A stretch of DNA of 32,553 nt from Marinifilum caeruleilacunae (GTDB taxonomy: Bacteria; Bacteroidota; Bacteroidia; Bacteroidales; Marinifilaceae), in NCBI RefSeq assembly GCF_013141825.1, contig NZ_RZNH01000051.1:1-32553 (forward strand), in the 5' to 3' direction. A program made the position numbers and the translations under genes. Below the pieces are notes generated by a model. It saw only the letters and a list, made by a program, of their open reading frames with translations, searched no databases and was not told where the DNA came from. The stretch's first letter is position 1. Each line of letters begins with the position of its first letter. Below, piece after piece: positions 10,501 through 16,618 of the stretch.

Positions 10501-11244
10501 TTCGTTCGGACTGTTGCTTACATTTTCGCTGCTCAAAACCGAAAACGAACCTGTAGCCCTTTCTTTCGAAATGGTTTGATAACCCGTTACCACAACTTCT
10601 GCCATTTGCTCAGTATCAGCGGTAAGCGTTATATTCTGAATGGTTTGACCCTCGTAGGCAATTTCTACAGGATTCATTCCAACGAAAGAAAAAACCAAAA
10701 CTACATTGCTTTCTTCCAGTTCGATGGAGTAATTGCCATCAATATCTGTTGCAACACCAGTATTTGTACCTTTAATTACAATGGATACACCTGGTAGAGG
10801 TACTCCTTTCTCATCGCTTACCTGTCCGCTTAGGATTTTTCGTTCCTGTTCGGCTTCTTCAATAATTGGTTGAGGTAAAATTTCTGCTTTATACACCACA
10901 ATTACCTCATCTTGTACAATGTAGGTTAATCCAGTTCCATTCAAAGCTTCATCCAGAATGTCCTGAACGTTTGAATCAACCACATTCATATTCACTCTCA
11001 CATCAGGGTTAATTTCATATTCCTTGTATAAAATCCCATAACCTGTCTCCTCTTTTAAGTGATCAAACACTTCTAAAAGGGTTGCATTATTGTATTTGGC
11101 AACAGATATTTCCTGGGTAAATCCGTTCGCCATAACGCTTAGATTGCATACAAAAAACAGAATAATAAAATTCCTCATCATCCAATACCTTTTTAGCCAT
11201 TTCCCCTGGTTAGCCGGGAAAAGGCAATTCCATTTTTTTTTCAT
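7588..11244 (-). CDS. SusC/RagA-family TonB-dependent outer-membrane transporter with STN domain
   Basis: I take the ATG at 11244 (MKKKWNCLF), giving 1218 residues with a late hydrophobic signal segment (MMRNFIILFFVCNLSVMANG); a frame-internal ATG at 11283 is also possible but adds residues unlike a signal peptide. Domains in order: STN/secretin-TonB N-terminal domain (about 50-118), CarboxypepD_reg-like beta domain (about 136-215, GQVSDEKGVPLPGVSI), plug domain (about 220-345, starting near VVVTGYQ and including GTVLKDAAAASIWG-like IEKVTVLKDAAAASIWGAR), then the 22-strand barrel ending in YTLGVNVNF. The STN domain means that the porin can signal to the FecR protein encoded just upstream, which in turn controls the ECF sigma factor. 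Paired with SusD it should import a large ligand by TonB energy. No truncation or frameshift seen. Confidence 0.93.
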   Translation of the reverse strand: MKKKWNCLFPANQGKWLKRYWMMRNFIILFFVCNLSVMANGFTQEISVAKYNNATLLEVFDHLKEETGYGILYKEYEINPDVRVNMNVVDSNVQDILDEALNGTGLTYIVQDEVIVVYKAEILPQPIIEEAEQERKILSGQVSDEKGVPLPGVSIVIKGTNTGVATDIDGNYSIELEESNVVLVFSFVGMNPVEIAYEGQTIQNITLTADTEQMAEVVVTGYQTISKERATGSFSVLSSENVSNSPNETIGDNLESLVAGVQTTVDANGTTQFSIRGSSTLTGETAPLIVVDGFPINANMDAASVNDGDIKAIVNPFESINRNDIEKVTVLKDAAAASIWGARAANGVIVITTKKGNKDKGIQVNFEAYTKISDDVDLDYANPIANSATQLEYEMLMWQLGYGTPSYDISSINNNMTKGSELFQQQLREHVANGGVGLPTFTMTPELQKLAGQSYKGQVEDLMLRKPVSQNYNLTLRGQGERNKYSLSIMYNNNKQVFQEDRDDNLLVNFRNSMKVAKWLDFDFSVMSQLKNTHSGGVNLGDIKKMSPYELLVDENGNYNHINHDRIKNKEIIEQLQGISDGWAYEDMTHNPMQNMRSQDFRTKSFNTRLNAGLNFKIADGIKYSVGMQYAHGSVDVKKRYKEDSYYVRNLVNEYSIADYDAFVAGTPQTISGYQVPKGEMAYLKNIQTRAYLIRNQFSLVKNYGDHGFNFIAGTELNWNEAESNDNWLYGYNHEKYTTDLPSGYTDLNRMYYATNASIPRGGTITFTTNKFFSLYSNMAYTYKDKYTISGSVRTDASNITVKEAKYRYSPFWSIGGSWQLGKEEFAMQYDWLNRAILRATYGVNGNIPMNTAQVPLITYVDGAYGFGSYGAGVDHATLNDLGNPTLGWEKVKQLNVALDFAVLGNKLFGSIEYYNKKSEDLVAQVSLPSIAGTSSQAFNVAEMTNKGIELNLNANLNISKDLSWTPILNFAYNKSMVSKVNVADIPLWQLKYSAPYVEGYALSPVWSYKLTGEVNEFGIPLILGKNGVEYPANVNISSTGVNGPDVVWHRGSTIAPYVSSFTNEFKFKGFSLLATVTGKFGHYMYNDSFNYNTRTDAMNFHEDLEYLMDGRADEIGMYPVPTQQISGLTTYGATSTLLESRVEKADYIRLKEIMLSYTLPKSLVAKIGVNNIKFYTHISNVGLLWTANDKDIDPEYRKGMNFFKPERTYTLGVNVNF

Positions 11245-11298
11245 AAATTTGAAATGAATTAGATTTAACATTGAATACCTCACAAGTATTCTTTAATT

Positions 11299-11327
11299 CC
11301 CCGAAAGATGTTGGCGCATTTTTCGGG
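11299..11327 (+). other. Hairpin in the fecR-susC spacer
   Basis: CCCGAAA and TTTCGGG pair around a 15-base loop. On the plus strand it is followed by TTTTTT and looks like a terminator, but no plus-strand gene precedes it. On the minus strand it lies in the 135-base leader of the SusC gene, preceded by A's, where it could act as an attenuator, an mRNA-end stabiliser or a block to antisense transcription. Function is not known. Confidence 0.4.
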
Positions 11328-11379
11328 TTTTTTATTGATTTGGGTTTGATTTAAAAATTAAACTTTTACTTTCTTCTCT

Positions 11380-12576
11380 CTATTTATAAGCACTTCGAGC
11401 CGTCACAACTGTTCCATGCACATCAAATTCTATATCGGTACCATACTCAAGCAAATTCAGAATGGTTGAAAAATCATCGAATCGTTTCATCTCACCGCTA
11501 AACCTTATTTTTAAAACATCCTGATTCGAAGCAAAAAATTTCACTCCATACCATCTTTCCAACTTTCTCATGATACTGCCCAGCTCCTCGTTGTCGAATT
11601 GAAATTTTCCATCTCTCCATCCAAAGTACTTGTAGGCCTCTACCTCCCTAATTTCTCCTTTTACATCTCCTTTGTAATACTGAACCTGCATATTGGGTTT
11701 TATCATTGAAGTTTGAACAACACCTGCTTTATTTTTCAGGGCAACTCCAACGCTTCCTTCCAATAAAGTAGTTTGCACTTTTGCCTCATCAGGATAGGCC
11801 ATTACACTAAATTCGGTTCCATAAACTCTCACATCCATATCGTCTGTCTTTACAATAAATGGATGTTCGCTATCTTTCTCTACTTTAAAAATGGCATTTC
11901 CCTTTAAATGAACGATTCTTTCTTTACCCACAAATTGATCGGTATATCTCAATTCAGAATCTGAATTTATCCAAACCGTGGTTCCATCGGCCAATTCTAA
12001 TTTGTATTCTCCTCCAACAGGTACAACCAATTTGTGCCAACGAGCTTCTGCCTGGGCCAATTGACCACTTGCATCATAGCGCAATTTATTATTTTGATTC
12101 AGGGCTTTTCCAGCAATTAAAGTGTCCTTTTGTTCTTCCAGGTTAATGGTAGATCCATCTGCCAAAACCAGGGTAGCTTTATTGGTTCCAGGTACAATTT
12201 GCTCTACAATCGCATCGCTATAGTTATCTGCTGTGTTCATGGCTTGATAAACCAGCAAGCCACCAATGGCCAAAGGCAACACAATTGCAGCTGCATATTT
12301 CATGAAATTCAGGAGTAGTTTGCGCTCTTTTGGTTTTTGAGCTGAAATTTGCGATTCAATATTTTGCCAGGCATTTTTGGGATCAATGGAGTCGTATTGT
12401 AATTGCTTCTCTTCCAGTTTTATTGCTGATGAAAGTCGAGATACAATCTTCTTATTTTCTTCGGATTTCTTCTCCCACTCATCCAATTCAACTTGTTCTT
12501 TTTCAGATAGCAAGCCAGACTGTTTTCGATACAACAATTCGGAGATTTTTATATATTCTTTGGTGTGATTGTTCAT
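11380..12576 (-). CDS. FecR-family anti-sigma factor
   Basis: I choose the ATG at 12576 (MNNHTKEYIKISELL), giving 398 residues, because the longer reading from 12651 passes through a hairpin and adds a stretch unlike the family. Order: cytoplasmic sigma-binding region (about 1-85), a single membrane segment (about 89-111, YAAAIVLPLAIGGLLVY), periplasmic FecR domain (about 180-285, with the typical VPVGGEYKLELADGTTVWIN and FIVKTDDMDVRVYGTEF) and a C-terminal DUF4974/STN-like domain (about 320-390). FecR proteins span the inner membrane, contact the STN domain of the cognate SusC protein and hold or activate the ECF sigma factor. It lies between the sigma factor and SusC genes in the standard order. 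Confidence 0.92.
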   Translation of the reverse strand: MNNHTKEYIKISELLYRKQSGLLSEKEQVELDEWEKKSEENKKIVSRLSSAIKLEEKQLQYDSIDPKNAWQNIESQISAQKPKERKLLLNFMKYAAAIVLPLAIGGLLVYQAMNTADNYSDAIVEQIVPGTNKATLVLADGSTINLEEQKDTLIAGKALNQNNKLRYDASGQLAQAEARWHKLVVPVGGEYKLELADGTTVWINSDSELRYTDQFVGKERIVHLKGNAIFKVEKDSEHPFIVKTDDMDVRVYGTEFSVMAYPDEAKVQTTLLEGSVGVALKNKAGVVQTSMIKPNMQVQYYKGDVKGEIREVEAYKYFGWRDGKFQFDNEELGSIMRKLERWYGVKFFASNQDVLKIRFSGEMKRFDDFSTILNLLEYGTDIEFDVHGTVVTARSAYK

Positions 12577-12626
12577 TTTCTTTTTTGGTTTTCTATTAGT
12601 AATACACTCGAGAAGGATGAGAGGAC

Positions 12627-12665
12627 AGTGAGAAAAAGAATTTTTTTTCATTTTTTCTTCTCACT
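12627..12665 (-). other. Hairpin in the fecR leader
   Basis: AGTGAGAA and TTCTCACT pair perfectly around an A/T-rich middle that can extend the stem through A-T pairs. It lies 50-90 bases upstream of the chosen fecR start on the minus strand. It could be a leader structure or a weak terminator between the sigma factor and fecR genes. Seen directly; role not known. Confidence 0.4.
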
Positions 12666-12730
12666 CCTATTTGGCTTTAATTTAAGGGATTAATGTGGAA
12701 AGGCAAAAAGGGGGAACTTTAGATGGTAAT

Positions 12731-12958
12731 TGGCAGTTCGCTATCAGCTAACTTTCGACTTTGGTCTATTCCGTCACATGAATCGAATTACAACAAAATT
12801 GACCTCCAGTTGCGACAACTATCAGGGTTCGCCTTAACCCAGGGTGTCATTCGCTTCGCTCATTTGCCCCGGGCTATAAATACCACGCCCCTTCAGGGCT
12901 AATTCCTGGCAGTTGTTTTATCCCTTCCAGACTTTTCGACTTTTGGACTTTTGGACTT
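12731..12958. repeat. Intergenic REP-like element between the sigma factor and fecR genes
   Basis: This 390-base spacer holds no gene. It is more G+C-rich and more structured than nearby spacers. It contains a hairpin GGGTT/AACCC (12825-12840), then CCCAGGGTGTC, a CGCTTCGCT core, GCCCCGGGCTATAAATA and a second small hairpin GCCCCTTCAGGGCT (12887-12900). Both ends carry TGGCAGTT (12731 and 12908) followed by runs of a GACTTT(T)GG unit; at 12929-12960 this unit repeats three or four times. Such CCCAGGG...CCCGGGCTATAAATA and CTTTCGACTTTGGACTT strings recall dispersed repeats of Bacteroidota genomes. That is from memory of similar genomes and could not be checked here. Confidence 0.5.
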
Positions 12959-12965
12959 TTAGAAT

Positions 12966-13532
12966 TTACAAATCCAACAACTGCGCTAAAATCGGCAGCA
13001 GGAAAATATGATCTTTCAGGCGAGAACGTAGAATATCAAAGGCTTTGGTTTTATGGTATTTTACGGTGCTTGTACTCAAGTTTAATTCTTCGGCAATCTG
13101 GGCATTTTGAACACCATTCATACTCATCACACAAACTTTTTTGGTTTGACCTTCCAATTCGTCAACGGCTTGCAGTAACATGCGGTAGGTTTCTTCCTCT
13201 ATCATTTGATTTTTAAAGAAAGACTCTGAAGATTTAAATTGAATTTCTTCTTTTTGATGCTCTTGAATAATTTTGGACCGTCGGATATGATTTAAAGCTC
13301 GATTGCGAACACTAACATACAAAAAGGCCTTTATTGTGGTAGGATTCTCGATGGTTTCCCTTTTCTCCCAAAGTTTTACAAAAATTTCCTGAACCAGGTC
13401 TTCTGCCACATCGGATTCCTGCACAAAGTTCCGGGCAAAAATCAATAAACCTTTGTAAAATGTATCAAAGATTTGCTTGAAGACTACGCGATTTCCTTTC
13501 TTAAAAGATTCAAAATCCCTGGGAGTAATCAT
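12966..13532 (-). CDS. RNA polymerase ECF-type sigma-70 factor
   Basis: A 188-residue protein with sigma-70 region 2 (about residues 10-80, with DVAEDLVQEIFVKLWEKRE as the core and -10 recognition part) and region 4 (about 125-175, NAQIAEELNLSTSTVKYHKTKAFDILR as the helix-turn-helix). No region 1.1 or 3, as in extracytoplasmic-function sigma factors of the Bacteroidota FecI-like group. It heads the minus-strand locus with fecR, susC and susD in the standard order and should switch on the transporter genes when ligand reaches SusC. The start ATG at 13532 fits the family length. A near-consensus housekeeping promoter lies about 20 bases upstream. Confidence 0.94.
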   Translation of the reverse strand: MITPRDFESFKKGNRVVFKQIFDTFYKGLLIFARNFVQESDVAEDLVQEIFVKLWEKRETIENPTTIKAFLYVSVRNRALNHIRRSKIIQEHQKEEIQFKSSESFFKNQMIEEETYRMLLQAVDELEGQTKKVCVMSMNGVQNAQIAEELNLSTSTVKYHKTKAFDILRSRLKDHIFLLPILAQLLDL

Positions 13533-13559
13533 AGTGGTTCTGTGGGTTAATGGTCAGGT

Positions 13560-13589
13560 CAAAGATATTTGAATTCTCTAGAAATCAAA
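13560..13589 (-). promoter_or_regulatory. Bacteroidota-type promoter of the ECF sigma factor gene
   Basis: On the minus strand TTTG (13589-13586) is followed after 18 bases by TATCTTTG (13567-13560), matching the -33 TTTG and -7 TAnnTTTG elements of the Bacteroidota primary sigma factor with a spacer one base shorter than usual. The expected start point lies 20-25 bases before the ATG. Confidence 0.55.
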
Positions 13590-13657
13590 AATTGAAGAAT
13601 CTGTAAAAAGGATACAAGCTTCAGTAATTATTATAATGACTGAAAACTGAACTGCCC

Positions 13658-13665
13658 TAATTTTG
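13658..13665 (+). promoter_or_regulatory. -7 element of the SDR gene promoter
   Basis: TAATTTTG matches TAnnTTTG and lies 40 bases before the SDR start codon. No clear TTTG is seen at the -33 distance, so this is a partial match only. It is divergent from the sigma factor promoter about 90 bases away. Confidence 0.35.
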
Positions 13666-13704
13666 TCTCTATCAATAATTTAAATAAATTAAAAGAAAAA
13701 TAGC

Positions 13705-14604
13705 ATGGCAAAAGCAAAATGGGGTGAATCTCAAATTCCAAATCAAAAAGGAAAGCTTGTAATTGTAACCGGATCGACAAGTGGCATAGGCAAAGAAGCT
13801 GTTCGAATTTTAACAGATAAGCAAGCGACACTTGTAATGTCAGTTCGAAATACCCAAAAGGGAGATTTGGTGGCCGCCGAAATTCAAAGTGCAAATCCAG
13901 AAGCCAAAATCAAAGTAATGCAACTAGATCTAAGCAGTTTGGAGTCGATTAAAGATTTTGCTGCAAACTTCAACCAGTATTTCGACAGATTGGATGTACT
14001 GATTAACAATGCCGGAATCATGATGTGTCCGCATGCCAAAACCACTGATGGTTTTGAGATACAAATGGGCACCAATCACCTGGGACATTTTGCCCTTACC
14101 GGATACCTACTGCCACTGCTTAAAAAGACGAAAAACTCAAGAATTGTAGTTACCTCAAGCGTTGCCCATAAATTTGGCAAGATCAATCTCGACGATATCA
14201 ATTGGGAAAAAAGGAAATACAATACCAACAATGCCTATGGTGATAGTAAAATTGCCAACCTATATTTCGCCTATGAATTGGTACGTAAGCTCAAGAGCGA
14301 TCCGCATGCTCCAATGGTAACAGCTGCTCATCCTGGATGGACGAGAACCGAATTGCAACGACACAAGAGTGGAATTCGGTTCCTGAATAATTTCTTCTCG
14401 CAAGCTCCTGAAATGGGTATTTTACCTTCGCTACGAGCTGGTTTTGATCCTGAAGCAAAAGCAGGTGATTATTACGGTCCGGCAAAATATTTCGAAATGC
14501 AGGGTCATCCCGTTATTGTCAAGTCGAATCAGCTTTCGCATGATAGGGATATTGCCAAGCAGTTATGGGATATATCGGAAGAGATGACAGGAGTGAAATA
14601 TTAA
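13705..14604 (+). CDS. Short-chain dehydrogenase/reductase (retinol-dehydrogenase-like)
   Basis: A 299-residue classical-type SDR and an NAD(P)-dependent oxidoreductase of the cytoplasm. The Rossmann glycine motif TGSTSGIG is at 22-29, NNAG at 101-104, the catalytic Ser in VVTSS (151/152), and YGDSK gives Tyr178 and Lys182. The NNAGIMM and TNHLGHFALTGYLLPLL strings and the length fit the retinol dehydrogenase/protochlorophyllide-reductase-like branch rather than the FabG branch. The substrate is not predictable. It is a single gene, divergent from the sigma factor gene and convergent with the propeller gene, with a shared terminator. No tie to the neighbouring redox genes is evident. Confidence 0.9.
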   Translation: MAKAKWGESQIPNQKGKLVIVTGSTSGIGKEAVRILTDKQATLVMSVRNTQKGDLVAAEIQSANPEAKIKVMQLDLSSLESIKDFAANFNQYFDRLDVLINNAGIMMCPHAKTTDGFEIQMGTNHLGHFALTGYLLPLLKKTKNSRIVVTSSVAHKFGKINLDDINWEKRKYNTNNAYGDSKIANLYFAYELVRKLKSDPHAPMVTAAHPGWTRTELQRHKSGIRFLNNFFSQAPEMGILPSLRAGFDPEAKAGDYYGPAKYFEMQGHPVIVKSNQLSHDRDIAKQLWDISEEMTGVKY

Positions 14605-14630
14605 CAGCAATCAGTGAATAATAAAAATAG

Positions 14631-14663
14631 AAAAGGTCTGCCTGGAAATGGGCAGACCTTTAA
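14631..14663 (+). terminator. Bidirectional terminator between convergent genes
   Basis: The arms AAAGGTCTGCC and GGCAGACCTTT enclose a loop of about eight bases, midway between the SDR stop (14604) and the propeller lipoprotein stop (14685). Both strands end in short U/A runs, so it can serve both genes. Confidence 0.75.
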
Positions 14664-14684
14664 TACATAACCACTAAACACAAA

Positions 14685-16319
14685 TTAGATGGCAACGCAT
14701 CGCACCAAACCTTTTTCCGGCGAAGCCAGGTAGATGTTCTCTTTCTTGTCTACAGTCATAGGAATGTAGGCACAACCTTTCACCAACTCCTCTATGCCTT
14801 CAATTTGTTTTGCACCTTCTTTGCTGAAAATCTTAATTCTGGTTGGGTCTTTCTCGACAGTGACAATTGCACCATTTGAAAGAGATGCCACATTTACAGG
14901 GTTACAGCATCCGTGGAAATCATCCAATGTTTTTCCTCTCTGGCCAAAAGTGGCCTGAAGCTTTCCCTTAAAGTCATAAATGTGCGTTCTGAAGGAAGCC
15001 AGGTTCGCCACAACAACCTGTTGCTTGTTGTTGATATCGAAATCGAGCATCAAACAACATGGACGAAGATTTTCGATGGCAGTCACCTCCTCTTTTGTTT
15101 CTAAATTATACAATCGAATCAATCGTTGATCGTAATCCGAAGCAGCAATATAACCAGCATCAACCTTCAGGCCGAAGAGATTAGTCATTCCTTTCAATTC
15201 AAATTTTTCCAGCTGCTTCCCTGCTTCGTTAAACACGTAAACTTCCACTTTTTTCACCACTTGTCTTTCCACCATACGGCCACGGAATTTTGCCTTCTCT
15301 ACTCCCATTACAGCAGAAGGAATGTAAATTTTATCATCTGGTCCAACAGCCACAGCATTTTTTGGTCCTTTGGCAGCTACCTGTATATTGCGAATCAAAT
15401 TTCCTTCCGGTGATATAATACCTACTATTCCCTTATTATCAATCGAACACAGATTGCCATTAGAGAATGAGGCCAAATATTTAATTCCTTTAAATTGGCT
15501 GCCCTTAAAACTATCATCACGTTTGTAGGAAACATTACTTGCATCTTTCATGATCTCTTTCAAACTCTTATCGGTTTTGGCCACACTCTCATTGCGAGCC
15601 AATAAGCGTTTTACAATTGGAGTAGCCTGTATTTCGGAAGACAAACGCGCCACTTCGGCTTTCACTTCATGTAATTTTTTTCCGCCTCGTTTTCCACTAT
15701 TTCTTTGGCTCACCAAAACGGCTGAAAAATAGGAGTTTGGATAGTTATCGATAAACCACTCTTCTGTTTCCAATGTTGCAGTCCAGTGTTTTTCTCTTAC
15801 CTCTGCTGCTTCCTCTTGCAGTGCCTTAAGTTTGGCAATCGATTCTTGATCCGTTTTGCCATACAATGGACTCATTTTTCTGTAAATCGCATAAGGATCT
15901 TCCGGGTAACGTCTCTTGATTTCATCCTCATACTTTTTTGAATCGTCGTAAACAGAGCTTCCTTCAATTACAGGATTTTTACCAAAATCATCTCCGTTTA
16001 GCTTTACATTCACGTTGCCATTGTCAACATAGAATCGGATGTAACGTGGATTTCCCCTCATCATATCTGGGTTTTCCTGTGGGATATTCAATGCCACTTC
16101 GATGGGTTCTTTTAGTTGCTTTTGGTAGCTAAACTTACCATCTATCACATCTACTTTTACATGTTCGGTATCATGCCCAAAGCTTACCTCAATCATTCCA
16201 TTTTGATAGTTTGAAATCTCGCCTGCAAGGACCAGTTCATTCACCTTTTTCTCTTCGCAAGATGAGAATAGCACAAGAGCCATAACAAAAGCCAGCGTAC
16301 CTTTAAATAAGTTCTTCAT
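14685..16319 (-). CDS. Six-bladed beta-propeller lipoprotein, paralogue of the one at 1672-3255
   Basis: A 544-residue lipoprotein (lipobox FSSC, Cys21). A DUF4369-like beta domain lies at about 28-115, a helical part at 125-260, and NHL/six-bladed propeller repeats from about 270 to the end. The last 90 residues are nearly identical to those of the protein at 1672-3255. RPCC (421-422), HGCC (471-472) and a single Cys516 keep the same spacing (50 and 45 residues) as in that paralogue, which points to a structural or redox role. The N-terminal halves have diverged more. It is monocistronic, convergent with the SDR and divergent from the Ntn-hydrolase gene. No catalytic function is known to me for this group. 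Confidence 0.8.
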   Translation of the reverse strand: MKNLFKGTLAFVMALVLFSSCEEKKVNELVLAGEISNYQNGMIEVSFGHDTEHVKVDVIDGKFSYQKQLKEPIEVALNIPQENPDMMRGNPRYIRFYVDNGNVNVKLNGDDFGKNPVIEGSSVYDDSKKYEDEIKRRYPEDPYAIYRKMSPLYGKTDQESIAKLKALQEEAAEVREKHWTATLETEEWFIDNYPNSYFSAVLVSQRNSGKRGGKKLHEVKAEVARLSSEIQATPIVKRLLARNESVAKTDKSLKEIMKDASNVSYKRDDSFKGSQFKGIKYLASFSNGNLCSIDNKGIVGIISPEGNLIRNIQVAAKGPKNAVAVGPDDKIYIPSAVMGVEKAKFRGRMVERQVVKKVEVYVFNEAGKQLEKFELKGMTNLFGLKVDAGYIAASDYDQRLIRLYNLETKEEVTAIENLRPCCLMLDFDINNKQQVVVANLASFRTHIYDFKGKLQATFGQRGKTLDDFHGCCNPVNVASLSNGAIVTVEKDPTRIKIFSKEGAKQIEGIEELVKGCAYIPMTVDKKENIYLASPEKGLVRCVAI

Positions 16320-16586
16320 TCTAATTTATTTTGATTATTTCAATATTTTCGATTTACCCTGTAAACACCTTTACCACATAATGGAATGAAGAAAAAATCG
16401 ATTTTATTGATATCCAAAAAAGTTCTAAATAAGTTCATGAGATCAGTTATACTGCTCAGAAGTGAACAAGGGGTGTTGGATAATCCGACATGAATTTGGA
16501 CAGCAATTCCAGAACAGCCAGTAAATCAACATAAAAATATTTTGGCATATGAATTGAAAATGATCGGCCATTAAACAATGAATTGG

Positions 16587-16594
16587 TATTTTTG
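16587..16594 (+). promoter_or_regulatory. -7 element upstream of the Ntn-hydrolase gene
   Basis: TATTTTTG matches TAnnTTTG and would give a leader of about 18 bases before the ATG at 16619. No good -33 element is seen. The rest of the 16320-16618 divergent spacer shows nothing further that I can support. Confidence 0.35.
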
Positions 16595-16618
16595 TTTATA
16601 CCACTAAAATTAAAACTC

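Noticed and set aside
12577-12651. N-terminal extension of FecR from an upstream ATG
   Set aside because: The extra 25 residues overlap a hairpin and are unlike the family N-terminus; MNNHTKEYIKISELL is the usual kind of start.
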